Shown one piece after another: positions 7,570 to 14,984 of a DNA stretch of 64,000 bases. The notes beneath the pieces were generated by a model. That model did not search any database and was not told where the DNA came from. It saw nothing but the letters and a program-made list of their open reading frames with translations. The first letter of the stretch is position 1. Every line of letters begins with the position of its first letter. This DNA is from Plantibacter flavus (GTDB lineage Bacteria > Actinomycetota > Actinomycetes > Actinomycetales > Microbacteriaceae): NCBI RefSeq assembly GCF_900177615.1, contig NZ_FXAP01000009.1, positions 16,662-80,661 of the forward strand, written 5' to 3'. A program made the translations under genes and the position numbers.

Positions 7570-8751
7570 TCACGCGAGCTGGAGGCGCCTCCAGGCGAGT
7601 TCGGCGAGCACCGCGGCCTGCAGGTCCAGGACGCCGTCGTCGAACACCGCGCGTTCGGAGTGCAGGGCGACGGAGCCCTCATCCGGGGCGGCACCGACGA
7701 AGACGAGCACACCGGGGACCTCGTCGAGGATGTAGGCGAAGTCCTCCGACGCCATCGACGGCACCTCCTGCCGGACGACCCGGCCGGGCCCAACGAGCGC
7801 GTCGAGCGTGCCGAGGACGAACCGCGTCTCCACCGGGTCGTTGACGGTGACGGGGTAGGACGCGATGAACGTCGACTCGAGGGTGCAGCCGTGCGCCTCG
7901 GCGATCGCGGTCAGCAGCTCAGGCAGCTGCTCACGCACCGTGGTGAGCGTCGCCTTCGACAGCGTGCGGATGTTCGCCTCCAGGATGACGGCCGAGGCGA
8001 GCACGTTGCTGGCCTCGGAGTCGCTGCTCAGCCGGGTGATGGACAGGACGGCCTGGTCGGTGGCCGGGAGCCTCCGGGCCGCGAAGGTCTGCACGGCGAG
8101 GATGAGGTGTGCGGCGACCGGTACCGGATCGACGGCGAGGTGCGGGAACGCCGCGTGACCGCCCGTCCCACGGACGGTGAGCTGCAACGCGTTGGCACTC
8201 GCCATCATCGCGCCCTCCCGCGTGACGAGCTGCCCGCGTTGGGTGCTGCAGTCGACGTGCAGCGCGTACGCCGCGACGGGTCGCTCCCCGGCGATGTCGA
8301 GCAGACCTTCCTCGAGCATGATCCGCGCGCCGGCCTGACCCTCCTCTCCGGGCTGGAACATGAACACGACCGTGCCGGCGAGGTCGGCGCGACGGGCGAC
8401 GAGCAGGCGGACGGCGCCGAGGAGACCCGCCATGTGGAGGTCGTGGCCGCAGGCGTGCATGGCCCCGGAGGTCGACGCGAACGGCAGCCCGGTCGCCTCG
8501 GTGACCGGCAGACCGTCCATGTCGGCGCGGAGCAACACGGTGGGGCCCGGGGCGCCGCCCCGGAGGACGGCGACGACCGAGGAGAGCCCGGTGCCCGTCG
8601 TGATCTCCAGGCCGAGCCCCGCGAGTTCGCGCAGGATGATCCCCTGGGTCACGGGCAGGTCGAGGCCGATCTCGACGGCCTGGTGCAGTTCGCGTCGGAC
8701 GGCCACGAGCTCGTCGCGCATCGCGGTCGCGTCCTCCTGGAAGCCGGTCAT
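7570..8751 (-). CDS. M20-family amidohydrolase (N-acyl-amino-acid / IAA-conjugate / hippurate hydrolase type)
   Basis: A 393-residue zinc-dependent amidohydrolase that cleaves N-acyl bonds of amino acid conjugates. Metal ligands and catalytic groups are visible: HACGHDLHM, GEEGQAGA and the C-terminal SEDFAY block; the dimerisation lid domain lies between (TGGHAAFPHLAVDPV). Start ATG at 8751 overlaps the stop of the upstream amidohydrolase by 4 bases, so it is the last gene of the HMG-CoA reductase operon. Substrate could be an acyl amino acid or plant conjugate; the sequence does not decide it. Confidence 0.92.
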   Translation of the reverse strand: MTGFQEDATAMRDELVAVRRELHQAVEIGLDLPVTQGIILRELAGLGLEITTGTGLSSVVAVLRGGAPGPTVLLRADMDGLPVTEATGLPFASTSGAMHACGHDLHMAGLLGAVRLLVARRADLAGTVVFMFQPGEEGQAGARIMLEEGLLDIAGERPVAAYALHVDCSTQRGQLVTREGAMMASANALQLTVRGTGGHAAFPHLAVDPVPVAAHLILAVQTFAARRLPATDQAVLSITRLSSDSEASNVLASAVILEANIRTLSKATLTTVREQLPELLTAIAEAHGCTLESTFIASYPVTVNDPVETRFVLGTLDALVGPGRVVRQEVPSMASEDFAYILDEVPGVLVFVGAAPDEGSVALHSERAVFDDGVLDLQAAVLAELAWRRLQLA

Positions 8752-10385
8752 GAGCGGACCCCCTCGTCCTGCGGCGAGCGCTGGTACACCTGCTCGCCGC
8801 GGATCCACGTCTCGGCCACCCGGACGGTGGCGATCTCGTCCGCGGGGACGGAGAAGACGTCGCGGTCGAGGACGGCGAAGCTGCCGTCGTACCCCGTGGC
8901 GATCCTGCCGACGCTGTCGAGCGGCGAGAGCAGGCCGGCTCGTCCCGTGTACAGCAGGAGCGCCTGGGCGACGCTGATGGCTTCCTCGGGGACGAAGTCG
9001 GCGCCGTTGTAGGCCTGTCGTCGGACGGCGGCCTCGACGGAGAGCATGACGTCGTCGGCGCCGCTCCAGGCGGTGGCCGGGCGGTCGGAGGAGAGCGCGA
9101 GGGGCCCGATGGTGCGGAACAACCGGGCGATCGGGTAGGCGTCGGGGACCTGTTCGGCGCGCAGGGCGAGCTCGTAGCCGTCGTATTCGGCGAAGAAGAA
9201 CACGGTGTGGGTGGCGATCCCGAACGTCATGCGCGCGGAGCGGAGCCGTTCGGCGTACCCCTCGCTGATGATGGTCGCGTGCTCGATGCGGACGGACGGG
9301 ATGCCGTCGAGCCAGGGCTCCTGGTCTTCGAAGAGGCTCGCGACGCGCTCGAGCGCTCGGTCGCCCATGGCGTGCACCGCGAGCTGGACGCCGTTGCGGC
9401 GAGCCCAGGCGCCGGCTGCGAGGACGTCGTCGTCCTCGACGAGTCGGAGTCCGTGGTCGCAGGATTCGGGATACGGTTCGGCGACCCAGGCGGTGCGGTT
9501 CGAGTAGGCCCCGTCGAGGACGACCTTCACCCCGCCGATGCGGATCCGCCCCTCGCGATCGTCGGGAGTGAGCTCGGCGAGTGGCGCGGAGGGGTCCCAG
9601 CCCGGGTAGAGGGCGACGCGGGTGCGGAGCCCCTTGGCGGCAGCGGCGCGGAAGGCGTCGAGGGGGTCCTGCAGGCGGTTGGACAGCAGGTCGCACACGG
9701 CGACGATCCCTCGCGAGGCCAGTTCCTCGCCGATCGCGACGAGCGAGGCGACCTGCTCGTCGCGTTCCGGAACCGGGATGAACCTGGCGACCGCCTCGAC
9801 CGCGGCGATCTCGGTGAGGACGCCGTTCGGCTCGCCGTCCGGTCCGCGTTCGAAACGCGCACCGGCCGGGTCGGGCGTGGTGGCCGTGATGCCCGCGAGG
9901 CGGAGCGCCGCGGTGTTGCAGACGGCGGAGTGGGCGTCGCATCGCCAGACGAGGACGGGGCGTTCTGCGGACACCGCGTCGAGGTCGGCCGTGGTCGGCA
10001 TCCGCCCCTCGGGGAACTTCGTGTCGTCGAACCCGCGGCCGAGCACCCAGGCGCTCGGCGAGGTCAGCGTCGCCTGATGCTCTCGCAGCCGCTCCACGAG
10101 TCCGTCGATCGAGACCACCGACGGCGGGAAGCACTCGGCGGCCACGGCGGTGGCGGCCATGAGCGCAGGGTGGGTGTGGCTGTCGATGAGGCCGGGGAGC
10201 ACGGTGCGTCCGCCGAGGTCGACTGCGGGTTCCCCCGCGACCGCGGACGCCTCCCCTACCCAGTCGAAGCGGCCGTCGACGATGCGGAACGCGGAGGCGA
10301 CGTCCGTCTCGTCGGTGCCGGTGAACACCCGGGCGTTCGTGAAGAGCTGCGAGTGGGTCGGTGTCGCGGTGTCGGTCTGCGTCAT
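8748..10385 (-). CDS. YtcJ-type amidohydrolase 1
   Basis: A 545-residue member of the amidohydrolase superfamily (YtcJ / N-substituted formamide deformylase group). Family marks: metal motif GLIDSHTHPALMA, KVVLDGAYSNRTA, AVHAMGDRAL, IEHATIIS and the late SSDRPATAWS block. Members hydrolyse amides or formamides; substrate here unknown. The start is taken at 10385 because AAGGAGA lies 8 bases upstream; a second ATG at 10418, 11 codons earlier, overlaps the upstream stop as TGATG and cannot be excluded. Fifth gene of the operon starting with HMG-CoA reductase, sharing a 4-base overlap with the M20 gene. Confidence 0.9.
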   Translation of the reverse strand: MTQTDTATPTHSQLFTNARVFTGTDETDVASAFRIVDGRFDWVGEASAVAGEPAVDLGGRTVLPGLIDSHTHPALMAATAVAAECFPPSVVSIDGLVERLREHQATLTSPSAWVLGRGFDDTKFPEGRMPTTADLDAVSAERPVLVWRCDAHSAVCNTAALRLAGITATTPDPAGARFERGPDGEPNGVLTEIAAVEAVARFIPVPERDEQVASLVAIGEELASRGIVAVCDLLSNRLQDPLDAFRAAAAKGLRTRVALYPGWDPSAPLAELTPDDREGRIRIGGVKVVLDGAYSNRTAWVAEPYPESCDHGLRLVEDDDVLAAGAWARRNGVQLAVHAMGDRALERVASLFEDQEPWLDGIPSVRIEHATIISEGYAERLRSARMTFGIATHTVFFFAEYDGYELALRAEQVPDAYPIARLFRTIGPLALSSDRPATAWSGADDVMLSVEAAVRRQAYNGADFVPEEAISVAQALLLYTGRAGLLSPLDSVGRIATGYDGSFAVLDRDVFSVPADEIATVRVAETWIRGEQVYQRSPQDEGVRS

Positions 10386-10417
10386 GGTGGGGGTCTCCTT
10401 CTCGGTCTCAGCTGCCA

Positions 10418-11881
10418 TCAGAACGCGCGCCAGGTGAAGCGTCCGCCGAGCAGGGTCGCGGCGACCGGCATCGACCGCAGCCGTTCGGCGTCGGCGTCGA
10501 ACGGGTCGAGGTCCGTGATGACGAGGTCGGCGGGTTGCCCGACCGCGATCGACGTCCGGACGCTCGCTTCCATCGCCACGTCCAGCGGGAGCCGCTGCTC
10601 GGGGTGCCAGGCGTCGCGGCCGTCGCGACTCCGACTCGTCGCGGAGGCGATGGCCTGCCACGGGTCGAGGGGCGAGACCGGAGCGTCCGAGCCGAGCCGG
10701 AGGCCGACGCCTGCGCGGTGCAGGGATCCGAACGCGAAGGCGCGACCCGTGCGGCCGATCCAGTGGCGGTCGGCGACGTCCCGGTCGTCCATCGCGTGCT
10801 CGGGCTGCACGCTCGCGATGAGCCCGAGGCTCGCGAACCGGGCGAAGTCCTGCTCGCGCACGAGCTGGGCGTGCTCGATGACGCCGCGCATCCCGAGCGC
10901 TTCGAAGGTGTCGAGGACCTCGGTGTTGGCTCGGTCGCCGATCGCGTGGACGGCCGCCTCGATCCCGGCGCCCCTCGCACGTTCCAGCAGTCGGCGGAGC
11001 TCGTCGACCGAGACGCTCTCGACACCGCAGGCGTGCGCACTCGACGGGTCGACGCCCGGATACGGGTCCCAGCACCAGGCGGTCCTCGTGTTGAGGGAAC
11101 CGTCGACGACGACCTTGAGTCGCCCCATGGTGAGGAGGCCGGCCGGGTCGACCGCGTCGCCGGTGCGGAGTCCCGCTGCGATGACGGACTCCAGCCGGTC
11201 GGGCCACGCGGCGGCCTCGATTCGCAGGCTCCTCGCGCCGTTCGCGATGCGCTCGGACCACTCGCCGAGGTTGTCGGTGTTCTCGAACTCGACGACCCCG
11301 ACGACACCGCGTCGGGCTGCCGCGTCGGCGGCGTCCCGGTAGGCGTGTGCGGCGAGCCCCGAGTGCTGGTCGATCCGCTGCAGCGCCTCGATCCACGGCG
11401 CTTCGGCGACGACACCGCTCGCGTCGAGGTCCAGGCCGAGTCGTCGGGCGGCGCGCGTGTTCATCCAGGCGCAGTGCAGGTCGCCGCTGACGAGGACGAC
11501 GGGCAGGTCCGATTCGGTGGCCTCCAGCGCGGCGAGCGTCGCCGGCTGCGCCCACAGGCCGTCGCGGAACCCGTACCCCATGAGGAACCCGTCGGTGAGG
11601 GGTGCATCGGTGTCGACCGCACGACGGACGGCCGCGAGGACGTCGGCTGCGCTGGCGGTCTCCGTCAGGTCGATCCGTCGCCGCTGGATCACCCACTGGG
11701 TCATGTGGACGTGGGCGTCCCAGAGCCCCGGTCCGATCGTGCGTCCGGCGACGTCCACGACCTCGCCGGACGCCGGGGCCGTCCCGGCCGGTCGGATCTC
11801 GGCGATCCGACCGTCGCGGACGAGGATGTCGACGGGCTCGCCGCCGGAGGGCCGTGCGTTCCGGAGGGTGAGGTCGGTCAC
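10418..11881 (-). CDS. YtcJ-type amidohydrolase 2
   Basis: A 487-residue paralogue of the next gene and of the same YtcJ/NfdA-like family. Visible motifs are GLWDAHVHMTQW (metal HxH), RLKVVVDGSLNTRTAW, AVHAIGDRAN, IEHAQLVRE and LGSDAPVSPLDPW. GTG start at 11881 shares 4 bases with the stop of the upstream PaiB-like gene. Two non-identical members in tandem suggest two related amide substrates or successive steps on one compound. It is shorter than its paralogue by about 58 residues. Confidence 0.9.
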   Translation of the reverse strand: MTDLTLRNARPSGGEPVDILVRDGRIAEIRPAGTAPASGEVVDVAGRTIGPGLWDAHVHMTQWVIQRRRIDLTETASAADVLAAVRRAVDTDAPLTDGFLMGYGFRDGLWAQPATLAALEATESDLPVVLVSGDLHCAWMNTRAARRLGLDLDASGVVAEAPWIEALQRIDQHSGLAAHAYRDAADAAARRGVVGVVEFENTDNLGEWSERIANGARSLRIEAAAWPDRLESVIAAGLRTGDAVDPAGLLTMGRLKVVVDGSLNTRTAWCWDPYPGVDPSSAHACGVESVSVDELRRLLERARGAGIEAAVHAIGDRANTEVLDTFEALGMRGVIEHAQLVREQDFARFASLGLIASVQPEHAMDDRDVADRHWIGRTGRAFAFGSLHRAGVGLRLGSDAPVSPLDPWQAIASATSRSRDGRDAWHPEQRLPLDVAMEASVRTSIAVGQPADLVITDLDPFDADAERLRSMPVAATLLGGRFTWRAF

Positions 11882-12552
11882 GGTGCGCGTGTCCCGTCGT
11901 CGGTGGTCGGCGCAGCTGTCCCCGTGTCGAGCCCGTGGAGGGCCGCCATGCGGGCGGCGAGGGTCGGGTTCCGGTACGGACCCGGCTCCCCGAGCGCCGT
12001 GACGACCCGTTCGACGACCTCCGCCGGTTTGTCCTGGCTCATCTTCTCCTTGGCCTCGAACCGGGTCACGCGCAGGCGGAATCCGACCGTCCCATGGACG
12101 ATGCGTGCCGCGTACTCGCTGTTCGCGATCGTCCCGTTCATCAGGTACGGCTCGGGCAGCACACGCTCGAAGTGGGCGACGAGGCGGTCGAGCACCTGCA
12201 GGTTCTCCTCGTCCGAGAGCAGTTCGGGCACCCCGTACAGGTGCGCGACCGCGAAGTTCCAGGTGGGGACGGCCGGCGACGTGTCGTACCAGCTCGGCGA
12301 CACGTACCCCTGGGGACCGTAGACGATCACCATGGCCTCGTGCTGGCCGAGCTCGTGCAGTCGCTCATCCGGCCGCCCGACGTGGCTGAGGAGCACGATC
12401 CCGTCCTCGTCCTCCTCGAGTAGGACCGGATAGTGCGACGACACGAGCCCACGACCCGGGACGTGACTGACGACCGTCGCCCAGGGGTGCTCGCGCACGA
12501 GTGCGCGGACCGCTTCGACGTCGCCCTGGACGTACTCGGTGGTGTGCCTCAT
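11878..12552 (-). CDS. PaiB-like FMN-binding protein
   Basis: A 224-residue protein of the PaiB family (FMN-binding split barrel; called negative transcriptional regulator in Bacillus). Typical blocks are MRHTTEYVQGDVEAVRALV, ATVVSHVPGRGLVSSHYP, PQGYVSPSWY and PTWNFAVAHLYG. PaiB paralogues bind flavin or heme; whether this one regulates or catalyses is unknown. It sits between HMG-CoA lyase and the amidohydrolases with 4-base overlaps on both sides (12549-12552 and 11878-11881), so it belongs to the operon rather than being a chance neighbour. Confidence 0.88.
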   Translation of the reverse strand: MRHTTEYVQGDVEAVRALVREHPWATVVSHVPGRGLVSSHYPVLLEEDEDGIVLLSHVGRPDERLHELGQHEAMVIVYGPQGYVSPSWYDTSPAVPTWNFAVAHLYGVPELLSDEENLQVLDRLVAHFERVLPEPYLMNGTIANSEYAARIVHGTVGFRLRVTRFEAKEKMSQDKPAEVVERVVTALGEPGPYRNPTLAARMAALHGLDTGTAAPTTDDGTRAP

Positions 12553-13529
12553 CTGCCGGCTCCTGCGGTGCTCGGGGTGTCGACCGCGGACGCTGCGGCC
12601 GCCAGGGCCGTCGCCACGTTCGAGGGGGCTGCGACGCCCCGGACGCGCGCCAACCAGGCGGTCGTCGCGGCGAGGGCCCCGAGGTCGAGCCCGGTCTCGA
12701 TCCCGAGCCCGTGGAGCATCCACACGAGGTCCTCGGTTGCGAGGTTACCGGTGGCGCCCTTCGCGTACGGGCAGCGACCCAGGCCACCCACGGAGGAGTC
12801 GAACTCGGCGACGCCCAACGAGAGCGCCGCGTACACGTTGGCGAGTCCCTGCCCGTAGGTGTCGTGCAGGTGCAGCGCGACCGCCTCGACCGGGATCCCG
12901 GCGGCGAGCACGTCCCGGACGACCCGGGTCGTGAGCCCGGGCGTCCCGACCCCGATCGTGTCGCTGACGGCGACCGTCGAACACCCGGCGCGGTGCAGCC
13001 GCGCGGCGGCCTCGACGACCGTCGCCGGATCGACCGCACCCTCCCAGGGGTCGCCGAACGCCATCGACACGTAGCCGCGCACCGGCACGCCCGCCGCGGT
13101 CGCGGCGGCGACGACCTCCTCGGCCCGTTCGACGGCCCCCTCGCGCGAGGTGTTGAGATTGGCCCTGGCGAACGACTCCGACGCGCTCACGACGACGGAG
13201 ACCTCCCGGACACCCGCGTCGATCGCCCGATGCAGGCCGCGCAGGTTCGGCACGAGGCCGACCGCCCGCGCACCCGTCGGCACGTCGAGGCCCGCGACGA
13301 GCCGTTCCGCGTCCGCGAACTGCGGGATCCAGGTGGCCGGCACGAAACTCGTCACCTCGAGGTCCCGCGACCCGGCCTCGTACAGACGCCGACAGAGCTC
13401 CGCCTTCACCGCCGTGGGCAGGATGTCCGTCTCGGCCTGCAGCCCGTCGCGCGGCGCCACCTCGTAGACGCGCACCCGCGTCGGGAGGCCGTCCACCGGT
13501 TCCATCCGGGGCTGCGGAAGGCCGCTCAT
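12549..13529 (-). CDS. mvaB: Hydroxymethylglutaryl-CoA lyase
   Basis: A 326-residue TIM-barrel lyase that splits HMG-CoA into acetyl-CoA and acetoacetate. Active-site features align with characterised HMG-CoA lyases: RDGLQ (Asp28 as metal ligand), HLHDTYGQ (His220/His222), and the signature GLGRCPYAKGATGNLATED with catalytic Cys253. The ATG at 13529 shares 4 bases with the HMG-CoA reductase stop. The mvaA-mvaB order matches the mevalonate-catabolic pair known from Pseudomonas mevalonii. The related possibility of another acyl-CoA lyase of the HMGL-like family is less likely given the intact GLG-CPYA signature. Confidence 0.94.
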   Translation of the reverse strand: MSGLPQPRMEPVDGLPTRVRVYEVAPRDGLQAETDILPTAVKAELCRRLYEAGSRDLEVTSFVPATWIPQFADAERLVAGLDVPTGARAVGLVPNLRGLHRAIDAGVREVSVVVSASESFARANLNTSREGAVERAEEVVAAATAAGVPVRGYVSMAFGDPWEGAVDPATVVEAAARLHRAGCSTVAVSDTIGVGTPGLTTRVVRDVLAAGIPVEAVALHLHDTYGQGLANVYAALSLGVAEFDSSVGGLGRCPYAKGATGNLATEDLVWMLHGLGIETGLDLGALAATTAWLARVRGVAAPSNVATALAAAASAVDTPSTAGAGR

Positions 13530-14800
13530 GCCGAGGTCGCCCGGAGCTCGTCGAGCACCTCGCGCGCGTACTCGACCCGGATCCGGCGGTCGGCGACGAT
13601 CCTCGCCGCGACCGCCCCGATCTCGTCCACGGTCGCGCCGGCGCTCGCCGCGATCGTCCGGGCGTGCAGGGTCATGTGTCCGCGCTGGATGCCCTCGGCG
13701 GCGAGCGCCCGACACGCGGCCAGGTTCTGGGCGAGGCCCACCGAGGCGATGACGGCCGCGAGTTCCCGGGCCGTCTCGACGCCGAGAAGGGTCACGCCCG
13801 CCTGCGCCGTCGGATGCGCCTTCGTCGCTCCACCGACGAGCCCGACGGCCAGAGGGACCTCGATCGTGCCGACGAGGTTCCCGTCGGCATCCTGCTCGAA
13901 CTGCGACAGCGCCGAATAGCGACCGGACCGAGCCGCGTGGGAGTGGCAGCCGGCCTCGACCGCCCGAGTGTCGTTGCCCGTGGCGAGGACGACGGCCGTG
14001 ATGCCGTTCATGATGCCCTTGTTGTGCGTGGCCGCCCGGTACGGATCGGCCTCGGCGAACGCGCTCGCGGCGACGATGTCGGCGACGACCTGCGCACCAC
14101 CGAGGAGGTCGGCGTCGAAGACCGCCCTGGCACGGGTGATGCGCTGATCGGCCTTGTTGGTGAGGATCCGCAGGAGGGTCCGCGATCCGGCGATCTCGGC
14201 GATGCGGGGCGCGATCGCCTCGGCCATCGTGTTCACGGCGTTCGCGCCCATGGCGTCGCGGACGTCGACGTGGAGGTGGACGATGACCTGTGTCCCCACG
14301 CGCGTCGGCAGGATCCGGACGTCGATGTCGCGGGCGCCACCGCCGAAGGAGACGAGGATCGGGTCGAGCTCGTTCGCGAGGGCGAGCAGTTCGTCCCGGG
14401 CCTCGAGGACGCGGAGCCGCGCGGCGTGCGGGTCGACCGCGTCGAGGATCTGGATCTGCGCGATCATGACGTCGCCCGACGACGACGTCCGGAAGCCGCC
14501 GTGCACGCGCGCGATGCGGGCGGCGTTGGAGGCCGCGGCGACGACGCTCGGTTCCTCGGTCGCCATGGGGACGAGTCGGTCCTCGCCGTCGATGGTGAAG
14601 TTCGTGGCGACGCCCACCGGGACGGCGATGACACCGACGACGTTCTCCACGAGGTGGTCCGCCTGGGCGATCGACAGGCCGGCGTCGGGTCGCAGTGCGG
14701 CGAGTGCCTCCGCCGCGATCCCGGCCCCCTCGGCGACGAGGTCGAGCCGCTCGTCCGGCGTGTGGTCGCGCAGCCCCTGGATTCGGCTGTTTCTCGGCAT
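13526..14800 (-). CDS. mvaA: Class II (degradative type) hydroxymethylglutaryl-CoA reductase
   Basis: A 424-residue class II HMG-CoA reductase. Catalytic positions match the Pseudomonas mevalonii enzyme: Glu83 in EEPSVVAAAS, Lys261 in ATHNKGIMNG, Asp277 in ATGND, and His375 in RGHMTLHAR. Other marks are ENVVG, RDAMGANAVNTMAEA and GTIEVPLAVGLVGGATK. It lacks the long membrane anchor of class I enzymes. Direction cannot be read from sequence, but pairing with HMG-CoA lyase and the absence of HMG-CoA synthase or mevalonate kinase nearby argue for oxidation of mevalonate to HMG-CoA (EC 1.1.1.88). Start ATG at 14800 has GAAGGGCG upstream. First gene of a six-gene operon. Confidence 0.94.
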   Translation of the reverse strand: MPRNSRIQGLRDHTPDERLDLVAEGAGIAAEALAALRPDAGLSIAQADHLVENVVGVIAVPVGVATNFTIDGEDRLVPMATEEPSVVAAASNAARIARVHGGFRTSSSGDVMIAQIQILDAVDPHAARLRVLEARDELLALANELDPILVSFGGGARDIDVRILPTRVGTQVIVHLHVDVRDAMGANAVNTMAEAIAPRIAEIAGSRTLLRILTNKADQRITRARAVFDADLLGGAQVVADIVAASAFAEADPYRAATHNKGIMNGITAVVLATGNDTRAVEAGCHSHAARSGRYSALSQFEQDADGNLVGTIEVPLAVGLVGGATKAHPTAQAGVTLLGVETARELAAVIASVGLAQNLAACRALAAEGIQRGHMTLHARTIAASAGATVDEIGAVAARIVADRRIRVEYAREVLDELRATSA

Positions 14801-14864
14801 GGGTCGCCCTTCGGTACAGGCAGACACCGGATCCTCGGTGCTGCGGTCAAGACGACCCTAGGAG

Positions 14865-14931
14865 CGGTGATCGTCGACGACGATGGGTGGATGACTCAGC
14901 GGATCGGTGATCGTGTGGGTGGATCCCACAC
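14865..14931. promoter_or_regulatory. Repeat-rich operator region between mvaA and the GAF-PucR regulator
   Basis: This divergent gap holds CGGTGATCGT twice, at 14865-14874 and 14905-14914, exactly 40 bases apart, each followed by GGGTGGAT (14885-14892 and 14917-14924). The second copy sits in a perfect inverted repeat GTGTGGG-TGGAT-CCCACAC at 14913-14931. A -10-like TAGACT (14954-14959) for the rightward gene has no good -35, and the inverted repeat lies where an activator would stand. This is a likely binding region for the adjacent PucR regulator acting on both directions. Confidence 0.55.
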
Positions 14932-14984
14932 CCCGCTGGACCGGCCATCGCTTTAGACTCCTGAGGGACCAGTCAGGAGACCCG

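Noticed and set aside
6346..9012. 888-codon plus-strand open frame over the kinase and M20 genes
   Set aside because: It is antisense to genes with clear domain motifs, has Arg/Asp/Val-rich sequence typical of GC-rich antisense frames and no start signals.
13526..14800. HMG-CoA reductase as part of isoprenoid biosynthesis
   Set aside because: Class II type paired with HMG-CoA lyase and no other mevalonate pathway genes in the window; degradative role preferred, though the rest of the genome is unseen.
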